The notes under the pieces: model-generated
Seen by the model: the letters and a program-made list of their open reading frames with translations, nothing else
The model's database searches: none
What the model was told of the DNA's origin: nothing
Program-made: the position numbers and the translations under genes
Shown here: in pieces, positions 1 to 6,200 of the stretch
Layout: each line of letters begins with the position of its first letter
Numbering within the stretch: position 1 is the first letter of the stretch
From: JASFQI01 sp050115555
GTDB taxonomy: Bacteria; Desulfobacterota; DSM-4660; Desulfatiglandales; HGW-15
Length of the DNA stretch: 6,412 bases
Direction: 5' to 3'
NCBI GenBank assembly: GCA_050115555.1
Contig: JASFQI010000297.1
Span: 1 to 6,412, forward strand

Positions 1-822
1 GGGTGTATGGTCATCCCCAAACCCCTGTGCAGGTGCAGGGTGTGCGAGGAAGCCCGGGAAAAGGGCCCTCCCTTTGCACGGACAGGACCTTCGGCGTTCC
101 TGCACGACGTCCACTTGCTCATCGACGCCCCGGCGGAAATCGCCTGCCAGCTGAACCGGGAACGAATCTCAGAAGTGAAGCACCTCCTTCTGACGCACCT
201 GGACCCGGATCACGTGGAAGGGCTCCGAGTGGTGGAGCAAATCACGCTCGACTTTCGCACCTGGCGGGCCGATCCGGAAAAGCGGATTCGTCTCCTTCTA
301 CCCAGGGAACTGCAAGGGCGTATTCGAAACCTTCGGTCCGCCTATGGGCCGAAAATCGACTACTACGTCGAGCAGGGATTTGTAGAGGTCGTCCCTTTCG
401 ACGATACCATCGCCATTCGCGGGATCCGCATTCATGCTCTGCCTGTGGATCGCGGGGACCAGATCGTCTTTATCTATGTGTTCAACGACGGGAGCAAGCG
501 CATGGTGTACGCGCCCTGCGACATCAAGCCGTTCCCGGAGCACCGCCCGGAGGTCCGGAATCCGGACCTGCTGGTGATTCAACCGGGCATCTTCGAGAAG
601 GGTCTGAAGCACGATTTTACGTACCCGGCAGACCACATCTCAAGAAGCACGTTGTACACATTCGAACATACCGTGGACCTTGCACGCCGTCTTGAAGCCG
701 CCCAAGTGGTCTTCGTTCACCTTGAAGAGTACTGGAACCGGAGCCACCAGGATTACAAGGAGCTCGAGAAATCACTTTCGGGCATGCGCTTTGCCTTTGA
801 CGGAATGAAGGTTCACACATAA
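1..822 (+). CDS. PhnP-like metallo-beta-lactamase-fold hydrolase, 5' end outside window
   Basis: Residues are numbered from the ATG at position 7. The frame is open leftwards to position 1 (Gly-Cys before that Met), and family members begin with a strand plus LGTG-type loop that is missing here, so the true start is probably upstream. Seen: an N-terminal cysteine cluster C8-x-C10-x2-C13, as in the structural zinc site of PhnP; the metal motif THLDPDH at 63-69; an Asp in APCD (D172); a late His in VFVHLEE (H238); and a C-terminal FDGM (264-267), which PhnP also has. The family hydrolyses phosphodiesters or related esters using two metals (PhnP: cyclic ribose phosphodiester). Odd: the canonical HxHxDH motif has Asp at the second His (D66), and the third-His region reads LPVDRG. 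PhnP's fourth zinc ligand, a His three residues after the late metal His, is Glu here (E241). The substrate cannot be told. A TAA stop is followed within 2 bp by the ribosome binding site of the next gene, so the two are probably co-transcribed. Confidence 0.85.
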   Translation, partial: GCMVIPKPLCRCRVCEEAREKGPPFARTGPSAFLHDVHLLIDAPAEIACQLNRERISEVKHLLLTHLDPDHVEGLRVVEQITLDFRTWRADPEKRIRLLLPRELQGRIRNLRSAYGPKIDYYVEQGFVEVVPFDDTIAIRGIRIHALPVDRGDQIVFIYVFNDGSKRMVYAPCDIKPFPEHRPEVRNPDLLVIQPGIFEKGLKHDFTYPADHISRSTLYTFEHTVDLARRLEAAQVVFVHLEEYWNRSHQDYKELEKSLSGMRFAFDGMKVHT

Positions 823-839
823 AAAGGAGGAAATTCCAC

Positions 840-2060
840 ATGGAATCCACGGCACCTTTGGCACCCACCCAAGACAACGACATTCCCCTGGAACAATCGC
901 ACCTGATTGCACGCATCCACGAGGATGCGCTTCGAGTGCTCGAGGAGGTCGGCGTACGATGCGAGTCGCCGACGGTTCGCCGGGTCTTTGAAGACACAGG
1001 GCTTGCAGCATATGATACAGAGCATGGCACATTGCACATTCTGCAGACCCTCGTGGAACAGGCCCTGAGTACGGCCCCGAAGCGCGACCAGTATTGGATT
1101 CCGGAGAACGCCTTCGGCGTGGGCGGAACCGCCCCCTTTGTCTACGACGACGAGACTGGCGACCTCGTAGAACCGACCGTCGACCACCTGACACGTATCG
1201 CCACCATCGTGAACGAGGCGGATGTGGTCGATTTCATGGCCCGGGGCGTGCTGCTGAAAAAGCAGGAAGTCAAGGTCATGGACACCATGGTGGAACATTG
1301 CGACAAACCCATCTACGTGGCGGCGGTGACCGAGGAGGGGATTGCCCGGGCCAAGCAGATTCACGAGACCCGTGGCAAGATCACCATCCAGTTCTCCATC
1401 CTTAACAGCCCGCTCCAGCTGATCGACAGCATGATCGAGCCGTTTTCAGCCTGTGTCGAGGCCGGTCTGCCCATTTACGTCTCTACCATGCCCATGGCCG
1501 GGCTCTCCGGTCCCTACTCCATGTCCGGGCTCGTCACGCTCACCCACGCCGAGGCCCTGTTCGGCATTACCCTGACCCAGCTCCTTCGTCCGGGGCTCAC
1601 AACGGTCCATGCGGGACTGCCCTCCATTGCGAGCATCCAGAAAAACTATGCCGTGGACCTGGGACTCGTCTCGCACAACATCGCCAACCTCCTTATGGAA
1701 AAGGTCAGCAAGTATCTGGACCTTCCATCCATTCAGACCGCCTGCACCACGAGCCAGGAGCACCCCAACAAAAAGGCCGAGGAGGAGGCCATTGCCGGTT
1801 TCGCCATCATGAAAAAATACGGGTTTCATCAGATGCGCCACTCGTTCGGGTTTCTCAAGGAGCTCATCTCGTTCTCTATTGCAAAGCTGGAGCGCCACAT
1901 CCAGCTGCTTCGCGAAACCACTGCGGACCACGCCCCGGACTATGAGATCGACGCTTACGATCCCGAAGGGTTCGACGTCATCCTGCGCAATGGAACCCAG
2001 GCCAACTACATGCGCGACGACCACACCCTGAAAAATACGGGTAAGGCCTTTCTGTACTAG
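840..2060 (+). CDS. MttB-superfamily (trimethylamine/betaine-type) corrinoid methyltransferase without pyrrolysine
   Basis: 406 residues. The start is fixed by AAGGAGG at 824-830, nine bases before the ATG. The N-terminal helix IARIHEDALRVLEEVGVRCE is typical of the MttB family (PF06253), as are the central GLVTLTHAEALFGITLTQLLRPG-like segment (about 230-252) and the C-terminal half with YGFHQMRHSFGF (327-338). MttB proteins move a methyl group from a quaternary or tertiary amine to the cobalt of a small corrinoid protein; non-pyrrolysine members include glycine betaine methyltransferase. There is no in-frame TAG inside the body, so this is the non-Pyl type. At 406 residues it is shorter than the roughly 470-500 usual for MttB. 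The stop itself is TAG (2058-2060). No corrinoid protein, reductive activase or MtbA-like partner is in the window, so the substrate (betaine, carnitine, proline betaine or another methylated amine) is unknown. Probably second in an operon with the MBL gene 17 bp upstream. Confidence 0.88.
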   Translation: MESTAPLAPTQDNDIPLEQSHLIARIHEDALRVLEEVGVRCESPTVRRVFEDTGLAAYDTEHGTLHILQTLVEQALSTAPKRDQYWIPENAFGVGGTAPFVYDDETGDLVEPTVDHLTRIATIVNEADVVDFMARGVLLKKQEVKVMDTMVEHCDKPIYVAAVTEEGIARAKQIHETRGKITIQFSILNSPLQLIDSMIEPFSACVEAGLPIYVSTMPMAGLSGPYSMSGLVTLTHAEALFGITLTQLLRPGLTTVHAGLPSIASIQKNYAVDLGLVSHNIANLLMEKVSKYLDLPSIQTACTTSQEHPNKKAEEEAIAGFAIMKKYGFHQMRHSFGFLKELISFSIAKLERHIQLLRETTADHAPDYEIDAYDPEGFDVILRNGTQANYMRDDHTLKNTGKAFLY

Positions 2061-2072
2061 CCCGCAAAACCT

Positions 2073-2096
2073 GTGTAGGTGAAAGTGTAGGTGTAG
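2073..2096 (+). repeat. Degenerate hexamer tract (GTGTAG-like, four units), copy 1
   Basis: Four consecutive 6-bp units begin 13 bases after the mttB stop: three GTGTAG and one GTGAAA (second unit). The phase matches the methyltransferase frame, so each GTGTAG places a TAG in frame (2076, 2088, 2094). A similar 24-bp tract lies at 3030-3053. Function unknown. Confidence 0.6.
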
Positions 2097-2175
2097 GGGA
2101 TTGATAAGGCATCCGGTCTCCGGGGTGGGAAGGAGAATCGCTCCTGAGCTCCCGGGCCGGTCTTCGCTAAGGACT

Positions 2176-2222
2176 TGCCCGCGGGGGAAGCCGCCCCCTC
2201 CCTGTTCCATCCCCGCCGGGCA
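2176..2222 (+). other. GC-rich hairpin downstream of mttB
   Basis: TGCCCG (2176-2181) pairs with CGGGCA (2217-2222), and the flanking G/C runs (CGGGGG against CCCCGC) can extend the stem with a small offset. No T-run follows, so it is not a standard intrinsic terminator. It could slow or protect the 3' end of the mttB transcript, or be chance in GC-rich DNA. Confidence 0.35.
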
Positions 2223-2247
2223 CCTTCCTCCACCCAACAAATGCATG

Positions 2248-2261
2248 CGTTGTTCGCAACG
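2248..2261 (+). other. Short perfect hairpin with TTCG loop
   Basis: CGTTG (2248-2252), loop TTCG, CAACG (2257-2261). A UUCG loop is often found in stable RNA hairpins, although the closing pair here is G-C and not the most stable C-G. It sits just after overlapping ATGCAT/GCATGC palindromes. Role unknown. Confidence 0.35.
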
Positions 2262-2284
2262 TTATCTCTTCACGGCGTTCAGCG

Positions 2285-2329
2285 GTCCGGCGTGGATGGC
2301 CAGGGGGTCCCCCACGGACAAGTCCGGCG
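2285..2329. repeat. Dyad and direct repeat cluster around GTCCGGCG
   Basis: GTCCGGCG occurs at 2285-2292 and again at 2322-2329. Between them CGGAC (2315-2319) can pair with GTCCG of either copy: a 2-base loop with the right copy, or a long hairpin with the left copy that encloses the near-palindrome GGGGGTCCCCC. This looks like a compact palindromic intergenic repeat or a switching RNA hairpin. No family was recognised. Confidence 0.4.
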
Positions 2330-2555
2330 AAGACGAGGCCCTTCCGCAAAGTCACGATCCCTCCTTCACACCCCTTCGCCCGGAGCCACACAGGAAAACC
2401 ACGCTGAGCCTAAGGCGTTATGACGTTGGCCTAGAAAGAATTCCAGCGCCTTGAACATGTGAGCGAAAGAAGAACTCCTGTTTTTCGGGCTCGAAGGGAG
2501 GAATGCGTTTCGTGGGGCGAGGGGCGTGGGGCTCTCTCCGTTCCCCGAATCGAGC

Positions 2556-2684
2556 GATGACCAAGTTTGCCGAAGATGCAAGGAAGAGGGTGCTTCGCCA
2601 TGCTCCGCATGCGAAGCACCCGATGACGCCGCAGATTCGGTAAAATTGGTCATCCCGCAGGGTTTCAGATTGCTGCGGTTTTTT
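2556..2684 (+). ncRNA. Candidate structured small RNA: long two-tier hairpin followed directly by terminator
   Basis: Arms 2556-2579 and 2631-2654 pair along 24 positions: 9 Watson-Crick pairs, one G.A mismatch, 3 pairs, one G.U, 5 pairs, a tandem GA/AG mismatch, and 3 more pairs. Inside sits a second hairpin: GGGTGCTTCGC (2588-2598), a bulged C, then ATGC-TCC-GCAT, closed by GCGAAGCACCC (2611-2621). The outer stem ends at 2654, and the terminator stem begins at the very next base. Strand is assigned from the T-run after the terminator. No clear promoter was found just upstream, so the 5' end is unknown; the RNA may begin earlier or be the processed end of a longer transcript. It does not resemble tmRNA, RNase P, SRP or 6S RNA as I know them. 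It could instead be a palindromic mobile-type repeat in DNA. Confidence 0.55.
2655..2684 (+). terminator. Intrinsic (rho-independent) terminator
   Basis: CCGCAG (2655-2660), a 12-base loop, CTGCGG (2673-2678), then six T (2679-2684). This is the only clear stem plus T-run in the intergenic stretch. It could end the small-RNA candidate or readthrough from mttB about 600 bases upstream. A second CCGCAG at 2629-2634 could compete for the 3' arm. Confidence 0.75.
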
Positions 2685-2805
2685 GAGTGAACACGGTTGC
2701 TCAAACATTCCGTTTTCCAAATGAGCGACAAAAGATGGCGAGTCTGAACACTCCCTTATTGCTTTTCCGAGCCGCAATATGAAACGCTCGGTTTGGGGAG
2801 GAGAA

Positions 2806-2853
2806 GCGATCCCTGAGACCGGATATCGGCGCGATGCGCAGGGTCTCAGTCGC
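2806..2853. other. Inverted repeat CTGAGACC / GGTCTCAG
   Basis: A perfect 8-bp inverted repeat (2813-2820 and 2842-2849) is extended by GCGA (2806-2809) pairing with TCGC (2850-2853) across a 3-base bulge. The 21-base loop holds a smaller GCGC-GAT-GCGC hairpin (2829-2839). Possible RNA hairpin or protein binding site. No T-run follows. Confidence 0.4.
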
Positions 2854-2890
2854 CGGATCCTGTCTATTGCGGGGAAGGTCGAAGCTTGGG

Positions 2891-2977
2891 GGGTACAACT
2901 CCGCGAAGCGGGACAGGGTTCCCGGACGTCTGCGGTTCCCGCTCAGGGCGGCCCCATGGGAGCGTACCCGAACCCTG
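2891..2977. other. GC-rich segment with mutually exclusive stems
   Basis: GGGTAC+CTCC (2891-2902) can pair with GGAG+GTACCC (2959-2969). Alternatively CAGGGTTC (2914-2921) pairs with GAACCCTG (2970-2977), and CCGC-GAA-GCGG folds locally at 2901-2911. The two long pairings cross each other, so they would form either a pseudoknot or alternative states. No known riboswitch core was recognised. Confidence 0.3.
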
Positions 2978-3029
2978 GATCGCGCCGGAAGGAGAGCATC
3001 CCCAGGGCCCTCGCCCCGGCCAAGAGCAT

Positions 3030-3053
3030 GTGTAGATGGAGGTGTTGGTGTAA
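3030..3053 (+). repeat. Degenerate hexamer tract (GTGTAG-like, four units), copy 2
   Basis: Four 6-bp units in a row: GTGTAG, ATGGAG, GTGTTG, GTGTAA. The length and unit match the tract at 2073-2096 with more divergence. The two tracts bracket about 930 bp of the non-coding stretch. Confidence 0.5.
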
Positions 3054-3099
3054 GGAAGATCATTCCAAGTCGAATCCTCCAGGGTTTCCGTGCCAAAAA

Positions 3100-3116
3100 G
3101 ATGAAAAATCTTCATC
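3100..3116. promoter_or_regulatory. Small perfect dyad upstream of candidate promoter
   Basis: GATGAA, 5-base spacer, TTCATC. It lies 37 bp upstream of the TTGACA box in a locally A-rich patch, a position where an activator site or UP-like element could sit. An 8-bp direct repeat ATCCTCCA also occurs at 3074-3081 and 3114-3121. No regulator family is implied by the sequence. Confidence 0.3.
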
Positions 3117-3153
3117 CTCCAAAGTGACGCGTAAGTCCAACTCCCTGAACCCC

Positions 3154-3182
3154 TTGACATCCACTACCGAATTATGCAGATT
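3154..3182 (+). promoter_or_regulatory. Candidate sigma70-type promoter for the GlmS-like gene
   Basis: A consensus -35 TTGACA lies at 3154-3159. At 17-bp spacing the -10 would be CAGATT (3177-3182), a poor match (3 of 6); TATGCA at 3173 looks better but is too close. It would give a 5' UTR of roughly 90 bases. The perfect -35 at a plausible place is the main support. Confidence 0.4.
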
Positions 3183-3187
3183 GGATC

Positions 3188-3232
3188 GGCGGAAAGGGAC
3201 CCGGCCTTGTACACGGGCGCTTTCCTTCCGCC
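3188..3232 (+). promoter_or_regulatory. 5'-UTR hairpin of the GlmS-like gene
   Basis: GGCGGAA (3188-3194) pairs with TTCCGCC (3226-3232), and inside it CCCG pairs with CGGG across a loop holding the palindrome TGTACA. It lies between the candidate promoter and the ribosome binding site. It does not match the glmS ribozyme core. Confidence 0.35.
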
Positions 3233-3264
3233 TCGACGAAGCCTTCTCGCGCCAGCAATCGAAC

Positions 3265-3274
3265 GGAAGGAGGG
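3265..3274 (+). promoter_or_regulatory. Ribosome binding site fixing the start at 3282
   Basis: GGAAGGAGGG ends 7 bases before ATG 3282. It settles the start of the long ORF, whose second residue must be the N-terminal Cys of a class II glutaminase (MCGI). Confidence 0.8.
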
Positions 3275-3281
3275 CCCGTTC

Positions 3282-6200
3282 ATGTGCGGAATCGTGGCGT
3301 ACTTCGGGGACGCGGGAAACAACCTTACCCGCGTGCTCACCGCCATGTCGGCTATCACCTACCGGGCCCCTGACAGTACCGGGGTGGGCTTTTTCGGGGA
3401 TGATACCGAACCGATTCGGGCGCGTAAGTCCCTGGGCGCAGTCGCCCCTCTGGTAGAAACCCTTCTCGATGACCCGGCCTACCCCAACCCACCTGAAAGG
3501 CTTCTTGCCGTCCTGGCAGGTGGAGGCGAGGATCCGGTCGATGCCCAACGCCGTCTCCTTCAATTCGAAGGCCTTCCCCTGGACACCCTGGAGGCCCTGG
3601 CTCGCGGAGAGGAATCCTACGTCACGTATGAGGACCTGGTAGACCCTGGGGATCCGGTGACGGCCTACCCCGGTCGTCCAGGTCGCCCCACTCCGCTACC
3701 CGAATTTCGCATCCGGTCCAGGAAGCACTTCCAGGATGTGATTTCTGATCTCACCACGCGCTACGACCTCTCGCCCGTAGTCATTCGAACTCTGATTCGA
3801 AGGACCCTTTCCGAGGCCTTGGACCGGGATCGTGATGCGGGAACACTCCAGGTCGATCCCCACGACATCCTTGAAGCCTTTGAACGTCTCTTCGATACGG
3901 CCAACCTCCAGGAGCGCTCTCCGCGACCGCGGCGTCTTTACGGCGGGACCCAGGCGGGGGCCCCCTATGCGGAAAAATACCTCTGGCGCTACCTGGTGCA
4001 AATCCCGGTTCGCGTCCCTCCGGATTATGATCGCGACGGCGTACGGTGTCTGTTCAGGCTCCTGGATGCTTCCCTGCTGAGTCGGATTCCAGCTGTGCCG
4101 ACACTGAGCCATGCGGTACAACAAACGCTGGAAAGCCATTGGCCGGAAGCAAGGCATCAGGACGGTTCAATGAGCTGGCGCTCCCTGTATTGGGCGGAGA
4201 AGGGAGTGAATGTGTTCGGCCGGGCAGCGGCCTCGGTGCTCACTCACCTCCAAATCCACGAAATCCTCCCGGCACTCGACGCGTCAGGGGCATCGTCCGT
4301 TCAGGAAAACCTCCAGGCGCCGGACGGACGCACGGACTTCCTCAGCCTCAGGTCCCTCACACCCCCTCTGCTCTCGCAGGGCCGGTGGGCCTTGCAGTCC
4401 CCGGTGACCTTGAAAAACGCCCACCCGTTCATCGATCGACTCGCACAGCGAGCGATTGTCCTGAACGGGCAGTTCAGTGGGGACGTGGAAGAAAATGTGG
4501 GGAACTTTCTCGAGAAAGTGGCAGGATACACCTTTCGAAGCCGGAACTCATCCGAGTACTTCGCCCTGCTCTGGGGTTACTACTTCGACGTCCTTCAAGG
4601 GGAAAAAGGTCGTTACAAGGCTGTCCTCTCCCAAATCGATGAGGGACTCGAGGCATTCGGGATCGGAAGCCGTTCCATCGATTACGAGGTCTTTCGAAGG
4701 CTCCATGAAAAAACGCCGCCCGAACTCGACGCGTTTGCCTTCGTTCAGACGGCACGCTGCCTGGCACAAGGCGGAGGCCAGATCGCCGTATCCGGCATGA
4801 GCGTGGCCTCACCCCGCACACTCTATGTGGCGAGTCACAACCGCCCTGTGTTCATTGTTCAGCGTGTGGGTACCGAAGAGTTCATGGTTGTCTCGGATGT
4901 CAACGCTGCCATGGGGCTTTTTCCACAACGCATCATTCGTGAAAAGGCCTTGGAGCTTCATCGGCTCTGGAGAGCGTACCGAGCGGAAGTGGCCGGCCTC
5001 CGAGAGGAGGAAGCCGGCCGCGAGGCGGTACTGGCAGCCAAGAAGGCTCGTGAAAAGGAGGAGGAACGCATCCTCGAGACATTCCGGGTCCGCGTGTATC
5101 CCCTGGAAGGCGAAGAGACCTTCGCCCGAATCGAAGCGATTGCAACGGCAGGAGGTCCCGTGCGAACCCTCACCATTACCGACTTCGACGGGAATCCCAT
5201 GCCCACAGTGGAGCCTTTCCAGACCCTTCTGAACCCCCTGGAGACCGGGAAAGACGTGGACCGCTCGTTTTACGAAACCCATCTAGAGGAGATTCCCGAG
5301 CGTTTTGAGAACACCCTCAGCTTCCATGTGCCGGAAACGGAGAACCGTCCTGAATTCGAACTTCGGGAGAGCCTTCTACGACGCCGTTTCGGCCGGAACC
5401 TTACATCACTCGGCCGCGTCGTCCTGTTGGGAATGGGCAGCGCCCACCACGCAGGCATCATGGTCAGGCGCTTCATTCAGCGGGCCTTACCCGGAATCGA
5501 TGTAGTTTCCCTTCGTCCCGCCGAGCTCGAAACGCTCCAGCAATCCATCATTCCGGAAAAGGACCTCGTACTCCTGCTGAGCTGGTCCGGTACCACAGCC
5601 GACATGGTCCGGGCGGCCAAGGACCTTGCAGGCATAAACGCCGCTGTGATCGGAGTAACCGAAAAGGTCTTCTCGGACGTGGGGCTGCTCACGGCCCGGA
5701 GTGTAGGCGTCATCCCTATCCTGAGCGGTGAGGAGGTCACCGTGCCGGGGCTGAAGAGCATTCTGTGCATGATGTTCAGCGTGGCCCTCTTCTCGATCTG
5801 GCTGTCCTCACGAGCCATGCCCTGGACAGAAACGGCCCCACTCATGGCTGGACTGCAGGAGCTTCCCGACCTCGTGTCCCGCGTTCAGCACGACGAATCC
5901 GTACTTGGGTTCTCCAAAACCCTGGCCGCACAAAGCGCACGTGCAAGAAGCACTCTGGTCATCGGGGCGCTTTACACCACCGGCACCGAACGAGAGGCGG
6001 CATTCAAGCTCGAGGAAACGAGCTGGAACGCCATAGGACGCTGTCTGGACTACAGGGAAGCGGTTCGACCTTTTCTCGGACAGGACCCGTTGCGGGACCT
6101 CGTGCTGGTCAACGCGACGAACAAGGCACGACTCTCAGAGGCCATGGAAATCATGGAGGACCTCTCCCAGACGGATATTCCCTTTGCGGCCGTGGGATTC

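Larger units (their letters stand above)
2061..3281. other. 1.2-kb intergenic stretch rich in inverted repeats, no convincing protein gene
   Basis: Every frame here gives only short, low-complexity translations rich in Pro, Arg, Ser and Gly, with no recognisable motif and no ribosome binding site at the right distance. The stretch instead holds two hexamer tracts, several GC-rich dyads, a long hairpin with terminator and a candidate promoter, listed separately. One further weak dyad, AAGGCG (2412-2417) with CGCCTT (2447-2452), encloses a smaller TGG/CCA pairing. Such length is unusual next to tightly packed genes. It may hold non-coding RNA, dispersed repeats or the remains of a decayed gene. 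Confidence 0.6.

Noticed and set aside
3..695. 230-residue ORF overlapping the MBL gene in another + frame
   Set aside because: Its product is Arg/Pro/Gly-rich without motifs, while the overlapping frame encodes a recognisable metallo-beta-lactamase-fold protein.
1026..1037. Sigma54-like TGGCAC...GCAC inside mttB
   Set aside because: Lies within coding sequence far from any gene start, and the spacing is wrong for a -24/-12 promoter.
1446..2246. 266-residue minus-strand ORF across mttB
   Set aside because: Antisense shadow of a clear MttB-family gene; no family resemblance.
2366..2777. Overlapping minus-strand ORFs of 119-121 residues in the spacer
   Set aside because: Low-complexity translations, no ribosome binding site noted, and they run through the long hairpin and terminator, which better explains the region.
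3183..3281. glmS ribozyme in the leader
   Set aside because: The gene is GlmS-like, so I looked, but the conserved ribozyme core and its cleavage-site context are not present.
2061..3281. Cobalamin or other known riboswitch, tRNA, CRISPR array, insertion sequence
   Set aside because: No B12 box, no cloverleaf, no regularly spaced identical repeats, no transposase frame or matching terminal repeats found by eye.
2779..3456. 225-residue + strand ORF ahead of and into the GlmS-like gene
   Set aside because: Basic, Ser/Arg-rich product with no motif; it overlaps the start of the clearly supported MCGI frame.
3060..3563. Minus-strand 167-residue ORF over the GlmS-like start
   Set aside because: Antisense shadow of the glutaminase N-terminus and promoter region.
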